DNA of 64,000 nt, taken from Streptomyces sp. NBC_01446. Its GTDB lineage: Bacteria > Actinomycetota > Actinomycetes > Streptomycetales > Streptomycetaceae. The stretch is taken from the NCBI RefSeq assembly GCF_026340095.1, contig NZ_JAPEPO010000001.1:4607501-4671500 (forward strand), read 5' to 3'. Shown piece after piece: positions 43,219 to 51,601 of this stretch (positions are counted from its first letter, which is position 1; every line of letters begins with the position of its first letter). A model generated the notes under the pieces. That model saw only the letters and a list, made by a program, of their open reading frames with translations. It was not told the DNA's origin and made no database searches. Made by a program: the position numbers and the translations under genes.

Positions 43219-44094
43219 CTACGGCAGCACGATTCCCGGATCCATCCCCCCGAGCGCCCTCACGCACACGCAGTCCCGCTCGCCCTCCGCCGGCAGCCCC
43301 GCCACCGCGTCGAAGAGCACCGTCCGCAGCCGGTCCACATTGGCGGCGAAGACCTGGAGAACCTCGTGGTGCGACACGCCCTCGCCCGACTCGGCGCCCG
43401 CGTCGAGGTCGGTGACCAGGGTCAACGACGTGTAGCAGAGCTCGAGTTCACGCGCGAGCATCGCCTCGGGGTGCCCGGTCATGCCGACCACCGACCAGCC
43501 CTGAGAGGCATGCCAGCGGGACTCGGCGCGGGTCGAGAACCGTGGCCCCTCGACGACCACGAGCGTCCCGCCGTCCACCGGCTCCCAGTCGCGGCCACGC
43601 GCCGCCTTCACGGCGACCCGGCGCCCGGCCGGGCAGTACGGGTCGGCGGGCGACACATGCACCACGTTCGGCACGGTCCCGTCCGCCAGCGGCTCCCCGT
43701 CGAAGTACGTCTGCGCGCGGGCCTTCGTCCGGTCCACGAACTGGTCCGGCACCAGAAGCGTCCCCGGTCCGAACTCGGGCCGAAGGCCGCCCACGGCGCA
43801 GGGGCCGAGGACCTGCCGGACGCCCACGGAGCGCAGGGCCCAGAGGTTGGCGCGGTAGTTGATGCGATGCGGCGGCAGATGGTGGCCGCGGCCGTGGCGG
43901 GGCAGGAAGGCGACCTTGCGGCCCGCGATCTCGCCGAGGAAGAGCGAGTCGCTCGGCGCTCCGTACGGGGTGTCGACCTGGACCTCGGTCACGTCGTCCA
44001 GGAACGAGTAGAAGCCGGAGCCGCCGATGACGCCGACCTCGGCCGTGACCTGTGTGTTCGCCGTGTGAGCCGTGCCCGGAACTGTATTCGCCAT
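43219..44094 (-). CDS. mtnP: S-methyl-5'-thioadenosine phosphorylase
   Basis: 291 aa from ATG 44094; GTG 44103 is an alternative. Pattern: V-G-V-I-G-G-S-G-F-Y, L-P-R-H-G-R-G-H-H-L-P-P-H-R-I-N-Y-R-A-N-L-W-A-L (phosphate and dimer contacts), and V-V-E-G-P-R-F-S-T-R-A-E-S near 195. G-M-T-G-H-P-E-A-M-L-A-R-E-L carries the substrate-site residues. It phosphorolyses methylthioadenosine in methionine salvage. Residues T-L-V-T-D-L-D-A-G decide base selectivity and suit 6-aminopurines. Confidence 0.93.
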   Translation of the reverse strand: MANTVPGTAHTANTQVTAEVGVIGGSGFYSFLDDVTEVQVDTPYGAPSDSLFLGEIAGRKVAFLPRHGRGHHLPPHRINYRANLWALRSVGVRQVLGPCAVGGLRPEFGPGTLLVPDQFVDRTKARAQTYFDGEPLADGTVPNVVHVSPADPYCPAGRRVAVKAARGRDWEPVDGGTLVVVEGPRFSTRAESRWHASQGWSVVGMTGHPEAMLARELELCYTSLTLVTDLDAGAESGEGVSHHEVLQVFAANVDRLRTVLFDAVAGLPAEGERDCVCVRALGGMDPGIVLP

Positions 44095-44126
44095 GTACGG
44101 CACAGTATCCGCCCGGGAACGCCGAA

Positions 44127-44182
44127 AACCCCGTCGTCGGAGGACGACAGGGTTCCGTAAGAACTCGGCCGAAGGGGCCGAG
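44127..44182 (-). terminator. Two hairpins after the FmdB-like gene
   Basis: CTCGGCC/GGCCGAG (44164-44182) and AACCCCGTCGTC/GACGACAGGGTT (44127-44154) follow the fmdB-like stop at 44188. The second is 33 bases upstream of the mtnP start and overlaps its promoter area. Confidence 0.65.
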
Positions 44183-44187
44183 CGGCC

Positions 44188-44532
44188 TTACGCGGCGGAA
44201 GAGCTCGAGGACGAGCTCGAAGAGGATGACGAAGCGGAGGCCGAGGACGTCGATGTGGAGGACGACGACCCGGACGACTTGGAGTCCGCGGACGAAGACT
44301 TCGTGTCCGAGGCCGACTTCGCGGACGACGGCGCCGGCGAGCTGCTCGACGAGGAGCCGCGGCTGTCGTTGCGGTAGAAGCCCGATCCCTTGAAGACGAT
44401 GCCGACCGCCGAGAACACCTTCTTGAGGCGTCCGTCGCAGTTGGGGCACACGGTCAGGGCGTCATCGGTGAACTTCTGCACCGCCTCGAGGCCCTCGCCA
44501 CATTCGGTGCACTGGTACTGGTACGTCGGCAC
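44188..44532 (-). CDS. FmdB-family zinc-ribbon protein with polyserine tail
   Basis: 114 aa. Residues 1-45 are the ribbon: Y-Q-C-T-E-C-G, then V-C-P-N-C-D-G-R-L-K-K-V, a C-x-x-C pair on each side. The last 55 residues are almost only Ser with some Ala, Lys, Asp and Thr, ending in an uninterrupted run of serines. FmdB-like proteins are thought to be regulatory; the long Ser tail is disordered and offers many phosphorylation sites. Start ATG 44532 with AGGAGG upstream. Confidence 0.9.
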   Translation of the reverse strand: MPTYQYQCTECGEGLEAVQKFTDDALTVCPNCDGRLKKVFSAVGIVFKGSGFYRNDSRGSSSSSSPAPSSAKSASDTKSSSADSKSSGSSSSTSTSSASASSSSSSSSSSSSAA

Positions 44533-44599
44533 TTGCTTCCTCCTGGCACTCTCACTCGATGAGTGCTAACGACAATCCATACTGACGTATTCCGAGAGA

Positions 44600-45886
44600 T
44601 CAGTCCACTGACACGGGCACTCGGTGACCGACGCCACGCGCCACGGTCAGGCCTGTCGATGGCGGGACGAGGCGGGATCGCAGGGTCGCCAGGAGCAGCA
44701 GGGCGAGCACCGTGCCGCCCATCGGGACGAGGAATCCGGCGCCGTCCCAGAGGCGGTCCTCCAGCTGGCCGGCGACCGTGACGGCTGCTGCCTGGCCGAG
44801 CGCTACCGCGCCCGTGAGCCACGTGAAGGCCTCGGTGCGGGCGGTCGGGGGGACCAGCTTCTCGACGAGCGTGTATCCGGTGATCAGGGCCGGGGCGATG
44901 CACGTGCCCACCAGCAGGCCGATCCCGGCGAGCAGGAGAACGGACTGCGCGGCCCAGAGGCCGGAGGCGGTCACGGCGAGGGCGGTGTAGGCGAGCAGGA
45001 GGCGGCGCTGGGGCGCGATCTTCCAGGCGACGGCTCCGCAGACGATGCCGGAGAGCATGTTGCCCGCGGCGAACGTCCCGTACAGGACACCGTTCAGGCC
45101 GGGCTCGCCGATCGACTCGGTGAAGGCGGCCAGGGCGACCTGCATGCCGCCGAACACGGAGCCGATGCCGAGGAACGCCACGATCAGGATGCGCACTCCG
45201 GGGACGCGCAGCGCGGAAACGTGCTCCACGCGTGCGTGGACGTCGCCCGCGGATCGCGAGGGGCGGGGCTGTGTGCCGCGCTGCGCGGCGAACAGGAGGC
45301 CGCCCACGAGCGTCAGGGACGCCTCCGTGACGAGACCGGCGGCGGGGTGCACGCCGGTGCACAGGGCGGTCGCGAACAGCGGGCCGAGCACGAACGTGAA
45401 CTCGTCCGTGACCGACTCGAAGGCGGCGGCCGTGGTCATCAGGGGCGAGCCCTGGAGCTTGACGCCCCAGCGGGCCCGCACCATGGGTCCGATCTGCGGG
45501 GTGGAGGCGCCGGTCGGGACCGCAGCGACGAACAGGGCCCACAGGGGGGCGTCGCTGAGTGCGAGCAGCGTCAGCAGGAGCACGGACGCCGTGTGCAGCA
45601 GGACGCCGGGCACGAGGACGGCGCGCTGCCCGCAGCGGTCGGCGAGCTTGCCCGTGAAGGGGGCGAACAGCGCCATGGAGACGCCGGTGGTGGCGGAGAC
45701 GGCGCCGGCTGTGCCGTACGAGCCGGTGGTGTGCTGCACGAGCAGGACTGTCGAGATGGTCAGCATCGCGAACGGCTGCCGGGCGGCGAAGCCGGGGAGC
45801 AGGAACGTCCAGGCGCCGCGGGTGCGCAGCAGCTGTCCGTATCCGGGGCGCTTGTCGGTGACCGTGGCCGTGTAATTCTCTGGCAC
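44600..45886 (-). CDS. MFS transporter
   Basis: 428 aa with 12 hydrophobic segments and a motif A-like G-K-L-A-D-R-C-G-Q-R in loop 2-3. G-T-F-A-A-G-N-M-L-S-G-I begins the second half. The start is GTG 45886. It resembles uncharacterised actinobacterial MFS proteins. Direction and substrate are unknown; there is no neighbouring regulator. Confidence 0.85.
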   Translation of the reverse strand: MPENYTATVTDKRPGYGQLLRTRGAWTFLLPGFAARQPFAMLTISTVLLVQHTTGSYGTAGAVSATTGVSMALFAPFTGKLADRCGQRAVLVPGVLLHTASVLLLTLLALSDAPLWALFVAAVPTGASTPQIGPMVRARWGVKLQGSPLMTTAAAFESVTDEFTFVLGPLFATALCTGVHPAAGLVTEASLTLVGGLLFAAQRGTQPRPSRSAGDVHARVEHVSALRVPGVRILIVAFLGIGSVFGGMQVALAAFTESIGEPGLNGVLYGTFAAGNMLSGIVCGAVAWKIAPQRRLLLAYTALAVTASGLWAAQSVLLLAGIGLLVGTCIAPALITGYTLVEKLVPPTARTEAFTWLTGAVALGQAAAVTVAGQLEDRLWDGAGFLVPMGGTVLALLLLATLRSRLVPPSTGLTVARGVGHRVPVSVD

Positions 45887-46277
45887 GGCCCTTGCCTTTC
45901 TGCCGCCTGGTAGCGCTGACCCGGTGGGGTGCGCCGAGAGCCGTCCTCATGCGCCGGGAACCGAGTGATACCGGGGTCCGCGCCAGGAGGGCCTGGGCCA
46001 TGCAGGGTATGCAAGGGAACCGCGGCCGCTTTGCGGTCGCGCCGGCTCTACATCAGGCAGAGTCGGTGGAACTTCAAGTGTGTACCGTCCATGCTAACGG
46101 GCGGACGGGCCTCTTTCTTCCGCGTAGCGGAACTTCATCCAGCGGGAATCGACCCGCCATCCGCCCGTCGGCTCCCGCAAGGAGTCCCGGCTTCCGCCCC
46201 GGCACCCCAGTTCCCGACCCGGCGCCCTCGCTCCCGCCCAGGCGCCCAAGTTCCGGCCCGGAGCCCCCGTTCCCCGC
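45887..46277. other. Intergenic region before the MFS gene
   Basis: 391 bases between two minus-strand genes. No gene is supported. The part 46180-46260 is built of imperfect CCGGC/TTCC-rich words of about 15 bases, reminiscent of a decayed tandem repeat. The part near 46020-46090 is more AT-rich and probably holds the MFS promoter. Confidence 0.45.
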
Positions 46278-47798
46278 CTACTGAGCCCGCCGTCCGCGCC
46301 CCGGGGTCCCGTTCCCCGAGAGCCATCCGGCGAGCTTGCCGCCCTGTGCCACGGCCCGCAGCCGGGCCTCGGCCTCGTCCCGCACCTGGTCCGTCGCCAC
46401 CACGAGCAGTTCGTCACCGTGCCGCAGGACGGTCGTCGGCAGCGGCACGAAGGACTGCTTCTCGCGCACGACGAGCGTGACGGCGGCACCCGAGGGCATC
46501 CGCAGCTCGCTGACCTCGACGCCGTGCATCCGGGACTCCTCGGGGATCGTCACGGACAGCAGATGTCCGCGCAGTCGCTCCAGGGGCGCCGATTCGATGC
46601 CGAGGTCGGCGGCGGACGCGGAGTCGCTGCCGAGCCGCAGCATCCGGGCGAGCCAGGGCAGCGTCGGCCCCTGGACGAGCGTGTAGACGACGACGAGGAC
46701 GAAGACGATGTTGAAGATCCGGGTGCTGTCGTCGACGCCGTTCACCATGGGGATGGTCGCCAGGATGATGGGCACCGCGCCGCGCAGTCCGGCCCAGGAC
46801 ATGAGGGCCTTCTCCTGCCAGGGCATCCGGAACGGCAGAAGGCTCAGGACGACACTGAGGGGGCGCGCCACCATCGTCAGGACGAGGCCGATGACGATCG
46901 CGGGCCATGCGTCGTCCACGAGGTCGTGCGGGGTGACGAGCAGGCCGAGCAGAACGAACATGCCGATCTGCGCGATCCAGCCGAGCCCTTCGGCGAAGCC
47001 GCGCGTGGCGGGCCAGTGCGGCAGTTTCGCGTTGCCGAGGACCATCGAGGCGAGGTACACGGCCAGGAATCCGCTGCCGTGGGCCATGGCTCCGGCCGCG
47101 TACGCGGTGACGGCGATGGCCATGACGGCGATCGGGTAGAGGCCGGAGGCGGGCAGCGCGACGTGCCGCAGGCCGAAGGAGCCGAGCCAGCCCACCGCGA
47201 TCCCGATCGCGGCGCCGATCGCGAGTTCGAGGGCGATCTCGCCGACGAGGGCGTACCAGTGCTCGACGGGTCCGGCCGTGGAGAAGGCCACCACCAGGAT
47301 CACCACAGGGGCGTCGTTGAAGCCGGACTCGGCCTCCAGGACGCCCGTCACGCGGGACGGCAGCGGCACCTTGCGCAGCACGGAGAAGACGGCCGCGGCG
47401 TCCGTCGAGGACACCACCGCGCCGATGATGAGCGCCTGCCGCCACTCCAGGCCCACGACGTAGTGCGCCCCGGCGGCCGTCACGCCCACGCTGACGGCGA
47501 CTCCGACCAGCGACAGCATGACGGCGGCCGGCAGCGCCGGTTCGATCTCTTTCCACTTCGTGCCGAGGCCGCCCTCGGCCAGGATCACGACGAGGGCCGC
47601 GTAGCCGATGACCTGCGTCAGCTCGGCGTTGCTGAACGACACGTTGCCGATGCCGTCCTGACCCATGGCCACCCCGATGCCGAGGTAGAGGAGCAGGCTC
47701 GGCAGACCGCTGCGCGAGGAGATGCGCACGGCGGCCACGGCGATCAGCAGGACCAGCGAACAGACGAGCAGGAGCTGGTTGAGGTGGTGGACAGTCAG
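46278..47798 (-). CDS. Potassium/proton antiporter (CPA1/NhaP2 type with TrkA-C domain), CTG start
   Basis: 506 aa if begun at CTG 47798. The transporter part (about 1-390) has V-S-S-T-D-A-A-A-V-F and E-A-E-S-G-F-N-D-A-P, the ion-binding segments of NhaP-type exchangers. The C-terminal RCK_C/TrkA-C domain (about 400-490) may bind a nucleotide such as c-di-AMP, by family knowledge. GTG 47738 would delete half of the first helix. In contrast CTG 47798 is preceded by GGAGGAAGG, and the residues L-T-V-H-H-L-N-Q-L-L-L-V-C-S-L-V-L-L-I complete helix 1. This is a likely non-AUG start. Confidence 0.9.
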   Translation of the reverse strand: MTVHHLNQLLLVCSLVLLIAVAAVRISSRSGLPSLLLYLGIGVAMGQDGIGNVSFSNAELTQVIGYAALVVILAEGGLGTKWKEIEPALPAAVMLSLVGVAVSVGVTAAGAHYVVGLEWRQALIIGAVVSSTDAAAVFSVLRKVPLPSRVTGVLEAESGFNDAPVVILVVAFSTAGPVEHWYALVGEIALELAIGAAIGIAVGWLGSFGLRHVALPASGLYPIAVMAIAVTAYAAGAMAHGSGFLAVYLASMVLGNAKLPHWPATRGFAEGLGWIAQIGMFVLLGLLVTPHDLVDDAWPAIVIGLVLTMVARPLSVVLSLLPFRMPWQEKALMSWAGLRGAVPIILATIPMVNGVDDSTRIFNIVFVLVVVYTLVQGPTLPWLARMLRLGSDSASAADLGIESAPLERLRGHLLSVTIPEESRMHGVEVSELRMPSGAAVTLVVREKQSFVPLPTTVLRHGDELLVVATDQVRDEAEARLRAVAQGGKLAGWLSGNGTPGRGRRAQ

Positions 47799-48066
47799 GG
47801 GCTGTTTCCTTCCTCCGAAGGCCGTACGGGAGGGCCCGTACGGGTGTACGGGGCGCCGCGGAACGACCAGGTACTTCGTTACCTTACCTAATCGTTAACG
47901 CTTTCTTGACGCCGTCCGGGGTGACCTCGGACGGTTTGGGGCCCCGGGTTCTTGACACCGCGTCCGAGGCCGCCGAGCCCTGCGCCTATGGTTGCTCCAG
48001 CGCTCCGTGACCCCACAGCCCGCCTGCAGCCCGCTCTGCCGCTCGCGAAGGACAGCAAGGACAGCG

Positions 48067-50841
48067 ATGCCCTCGAACACCAACGCCTCTTCCGGCCATT
48101 CGTCCGGCAAGAAGAAGGGCCGCAGAGCCCGACTGATCGTGATCGTGCTCGTCCTGGCCATTGTCGCGGGCATCGGCTACGGCACGTACTGGAGCGTCAG
48201 TACCGTGCGTGCCTCCTTCCCGCAGACGAAGGGCTCGATCAAGCTCGACGGGCTCTCCGGTCCAGTGGACGTGAAGCGGGACTCCTACGGGATCCCTCAG
48301 GTCTATGCCTCGTCCGACGAGGACCTGTTCATGGCCCAGGGCTATGTGCAGGCGCAGGACCGCTTCTGGGAGATGGACGTCCGCCGCCATATGACCTCCG
48401 GCCGGCTCTCCGAGATGTTCGGCAAGAGCCAGGTCAAGACCGATGAGTTCCTGCGGACGCTCGGCTGGCACCGGGTGGCGCAGAAGGAGTACGACTCCAA
48501 GCTCTCGCCCGAGACGAAGAAGTACCTCCAGGCGTACGCCAAGGGAGTCAACGCCTACCTCGCCGGCAAGAACGGCGGGGACATCTCCGTCGAGTACGCG
48601 GCGCTCGGGTTCACCAACGACTACGCGCCGCAGAAGTGGACGCCCGCCGACTCCGTGGCCTGGCTCAAGGCGATGGCGTGGGACCTGCGCGGCAACATGC
48701 AGGAAGAGATCGACCGCTCGCTGATGACGAGCCGCCTCGGCCCGCAGCAGATCGCGGACCTGTACCCGGACTACCCGTACGACCGGAACAAGGCGATCGT
48801 CCAGTCGGGCTCCTACGACAGCGCGACCGACTCCTACGGGGAGGGCTCCGGCGGGTCCGGAAATCAAACCGGTACGGGTGCCGGAACCGGAACGGGTGCC
48901 TCCACCGGCACCGGTCTCGCCGGCAACACCGAGGCCCCCAACGGCCTCCAGAGCCAGCTGACCGGGCTCTCCGACGCCCTGGACCAGGTCCCCGCGGCCG
49001 TCGGCCCGAACGGCAACGGCATCGGCTCCAACTCGTGGGTGGTCTCCGGAGCGCACACCATCACCGGGAAGCCGCTGCTCGCCAACGACCCGCACCTGTC
49101 GCCGCAGCTCCCGTCGGTCTGGTACCAGATGGGCCTGCACTGCCGGAGCCTGTCGGCCTCGTGCCAGTACGACGTCACGGGTTACACGTTCGCCGGGATG
49201 CCCGGCGTGATCATCGGCCACAACCAGGACATCTCCTGGGGCATGACGAACCTCGGTGCCGACGTCACCGACCTGTACCTGGAGAAGCTGAACAGCGGCG
49301 GCGGGTACCAGTACGACGGCAGGACGGTCCCGTTCAAGACCCGCAAGGAGACCATCAAGGTCGCCGGCGGCGACGACAAGACCATCACCGTCCGCGAGAC
49401 CAACAACGGTCCGCTGATCTCCGACCGGGACGACGAGCTGGTCAAGGTCGGCAAGAAGGCGAAGGTCGACGCGGCCGCCCCCGACCGGGGCGACGGCTAC
49501 GGGGTCTCGCTGCGCTGGACCGCGCTGACCCCCGGCAAGTCCATGGACGCCGTGTTCGAGCTGAACAAGACGAAGGACTGGAAGCAGTTCCGCAAGGCCG
49601 CCGCCGACTTCGAGGTGCCCTCGCAGAACCTGATCTACGCCGACACCAAGGGCAACATCGGCTACCAGGCGCCCGGCAGGATCCCGGTCCGCGGCAAGGG
49701 CGACGGCTCGCTGCCCGCCCCCGGCTGGGACGCCGCGTACCGCTGGAAGAGCTACATCCCGCAGTCCGCGCTGCCGTACGAGTACAACCCCAAGCGCGGC
49801 TACATCGTGACCGCCAACCAGGCTGTCATCGACAAGGACAAGTACCCGTACCACCTCACCTCCGACTGGGGTTACGGCACGCGCAGCCAGCGCATCACCG
49901 ATCTGATCGAGTCGAAGATCGCCGGCGGCGGCAAGATCTCCACCGACGACATGCGCACCATGCAGATGGACAACAGCAGCGAGATCGCCAAGCTGCTCGT
50001 GCCCAAGCTGCTCAAGATCGACGTCTCGGACAAGTACGTCCGTGAGGCACAGAAGCTCCTGGAGAACTGGGACTACACCCAGAGCCCGGACTCGGCGGCC
50101 GCCGCGTACTTCAACTCGGTCTGGCGCAACATCCTCAAGCTGTCCTTCGGCAACAAGCTCCCCAAGGAGCTGCGGGTCAAGGGCCAGTGCCTGAGTGTCG
50201 AGCCGGCCGGTGACACCGGCCCGGCGGACGAGGACCGCCGGGTGCGCGAGTGCGGCGAGCGCGACGCGGACTCGGCGCAGCCGGACGGCGGCGACCGCTG
50301 GTTCGAGGTCGTCCGCAAGATCATCAACGATGAGAACAACGACTGGTGGAAGGCCCCGGCCACTCGCACCGACGCCGAGACCAAGACCCGCGACCAGCTG
50401 TTCGCGCGGGCCATGGAGGACGCGCGCTGGGACGTGACGGCCAAGCTCGGCAAGGACATCGACACCTGGAGCTGGGGCCGGCTGCACCAGCTGAGCCTGA
50501 AGAACCAGACCCTCGGCACCGACGGGCCCGGCTGGCTCCAGTACGTGCTCAACCGCGGCCCGTGGAAGCTCGGCGGCGGCGAGGCGGCCGTGGACGCGAC
50601 CGGCTGGAACGCGGCCGGCGGCTACGGCGTCATCTGGGTCCCGTCGATGCGCATGGTGGTCAACCTCGCGGACCTCGACAAGTCCAAGTGGATCAACCTC
50701 ACCGGAGCCTCGGGGCACGCGTTCAGCGCGCACTACACCGACCAGACCGAGAAGTGGTCCAAGGGCGACCTCCTCCCGTGGGTCTCCTCGGAGAAGGCGG
50801 TCGGCGCGAACACGAAGGACACCCTGGTGCTGCGACCCTGA
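48067..50841 (+). CDS. Penicillin acylase family N-terminal nucleophile hydrolase, membrane-anchored
   Basis: 924 aa. Ser/Lys-rich start, then one membrane or signal-anchor helix (about 20-42). Alpha chain markers: R-D-S-Y-G-I-P-Q-V-Y-A and Q-G-Y-V-Q-A-Q-D-R-F-W-E-M-D. A Gly/Thr/Ser-rich spacer (about 260-295) precedes the autocatalytic cleavage point G-I-G-S-N-S-W, with Ser321 as N-terminal nucleophile of the beta chain. Beta chain markers are P-L-L-A-N-D-P-H-L and Y-D-V-T-G-Y-T-F-A-G-M-P-G-V-I-I-G-H-N. Family enzymes hydrolyse penicillins, acyl-homoserine lactones, or cyclic lipopeptide and echinocandin side chains. Substrate not deducible. Confidence 0.93.
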   Translation: MPSNTNASSGHSSGKKKGRRARLIVIVLVLAIVAGIGYGTYWSVSTVRASFPQTKGSIKLDGLSGPVDVKRDSYGIPQVYASSDEDLFMAQGYVQAQDRFWEMDVRRHMTSGRLSEMFGKSQVKTDEFLRTLGWHRVAQKEYDSKLSPETKKYLQAYAKGVNAYLAGKNGGDISVEYAALGFTNDYAPQKWTPADSVAWLKAMAWDLRGNMQEEIDRSLMTSRLGPQQIADLYPDYPYDRNKAIVQSGSYDSATDSYGEGSGGSGNQTGTGAGTGTGASTGTGLAGNTEAPNGLQSQLTGLSDALDQVPAAVGPNGNGIGSNSWVVSGAHTITGKPLLANDPHLSPQLPSVWYQMGLHCRSLSASCQYDVTGYTFAGMPGVIIGHNQDISWGMTNLGADVTDLYLEKLNSGGGYQYDGRTVPFKTRKETIKVAGGDDKTITVRETNNGPLISDRDDELVKVGKKAKVDAAAPDRGDGYGVSLRWTALTPGKSMDAVFELNKTKDWKQFRKAAADFEVPSQNLIYADTKGNIGYQAPGRIPVRGKGDGSLPAPGWDAAYRWKSYIPQSALPYEYNPKRGYIVTANQAVIDKDKYPYHLTSDWGYGTRSQRITDLIESKIAGGGKISTDDMRTMQMDNSSEIAKLLVPKLLKIDVSDKYVREAQKLLENWDYTQSPDSAAAAYFNSVWRNILKLSFGNKLPKELRVKGQCLSVEPAGDTGPADEDRRVRECGERDADSAQPDGGDRWFEVVRKIINDENNDWWKAPATRTDAETKTRDQLFARAMEDARWDVTAKLGKDIDTWSWGRLHQLSLKNQTLGTDGPGWLQYVLNRGPWKLGGGEAAVDATGWNAAGGYGVIWVPSMRMVVNLADLDKSKWINLTGASGHAFSAHYTDQTEKWSKGDLLPWVSSEKAVGANTKDTLVLRP

Positions 50842-50860
50842 CGACGGGCGACACCGCATG

Positions 50861-50894
50861 AAAGGGCCCTCCACGCACGCGTGGAGGGCCCTTT
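50861..50894. terminator. Perfect bidirectional terminator
   Basis: AAAGGGCCCTCCACG, loop CACG, CGTGGAGGGCCCTTT: a 15-bp perfect stem with A and T flanks, between convergent genes. Confidence 0.92.
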
Positions 50895-50914
50895 CGGTCA
50901 CCGGGGCGGACGGT

Positions 50915-51517
50915 TCACCGGAAGCGGCGCACTCCCGAAGGCGTCACCACGGCGTGCACAGGACGGTCGTGCGGCTCCTCGGGGACGCGCTCCACGACCT
51001 CGCCGTCGTACAGGAGCACCACGAGCGCCGGATCCGCGTCCGCCCGCTCAAGGCGCGCGAGGACCCTGTCGTACGAGCCGCCGCCGCGGCCGAGCCGCAT
51101 GCCGCGCCCGTCGACCGCGAGGCCCGGCAGCAGCACCGCGTCGGCCTCCACGACGGCCTCGGTGCCGAGCGGCTCCCCGGAGGGCTCCAACAGGGCCATC
51201 TTTCCCGCATGTTGCACGCGCGCGAGGGACCCCTGTCCGTCGTAGGCGCCCCAGTCCAAGTCGTTGTCGTCGAGGAGCACAGGAAGCAGGACGCGTACCC
51301 CGCGCGCGTGGAGCGCGTCGAGCAGCGCGCGGGTGCCCGGTTCCCGGCCGACGGAGACGTACGCGGCGACGGTCCGCGCCCCGGCCAGCTCGGGAAGTTC
51401 AAGCGCCTGGCGGGCGAGCGCCCCGGCCGCCGTCTCGACGTCATCGGCGGGCAACCCCGATCTCACCTGGAGGAGTTCTGCCCGCAACGCGTTCTTGTCA
51501 GCCTTTGACAAACACAT
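50915..51517 (-). CDS. 5-formyltetrahydrofolate cyclo-ligase
   Basis: 200 aa. K-A-D-K-N-A-L-R-A-E-L-L at the start, Y-V-S-V-G-R-E-P-G-T in the middle, and the nucleotide/substrate loop G-R-G-G-G-S-Y-D-R-V-L-A-R-L near 150 define the family. ATP-dependent conversion of 5-formyl-THF to 5,10-methenyl-THF. A good -35/-10 promoter is seen 20-48 bases upstream. Divergent from galU. Confidence 0.93.
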   Translation of the reverse strand: MCLSKADKNALRAELLQVRSGLPADDVETAAGALARQALELPELAGARTVAAYVSVGREPGTRALLDALHARGVRVLLPVLLDDNDLDWGAYDGQGSLARVQHAGKMALLEPSGEPLGTEAVVEADAVLLPGLAVDGRGMRLGRGGGSYDRVLARLERADADPALVVLLYDGEVVERVPEEPHDRPVHAVVTPSGVRRFR

Positions 51518-51536
51518 AGCCAGCTCACAAACCCCT

Positions 51537-51565
51537 CATATAGGCATCAAGTTAACTGGAAGCAA
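51537..51565 (-). promoter_or_regulatory. Housekeeping-type promoter of the folate cyclo-ligase gene
   Basis: On the minus strand TTGCTT (51565-51560), 17 bases, TATATG (51542-51537). Transcription would begin about 13 bases before the ATG. Confidence 0.6.
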
Positions 51566-51601
51566 ATCTTCCGCCCAGACGCTACGGATATGGTTCACCG
51601 C

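Noticed and set aside
47799-48066. c-di-AMP (ydaO) riboswitch upstream of the antiporter
   Set aside because: The leader on the minus strand is too short and I cannot identify the conserved ydaO core; only an ordinary hairpin CCGTCCG/CGGACGG is visible.
47986-50901. 971-aa minus-strand open frame opposite the penicillin acylase gene
   Set aside because: Shadow frame with Val/Arg/Gly/Leu bias and no recognisable domain; the plus-strand gene has full catalytic motifs.
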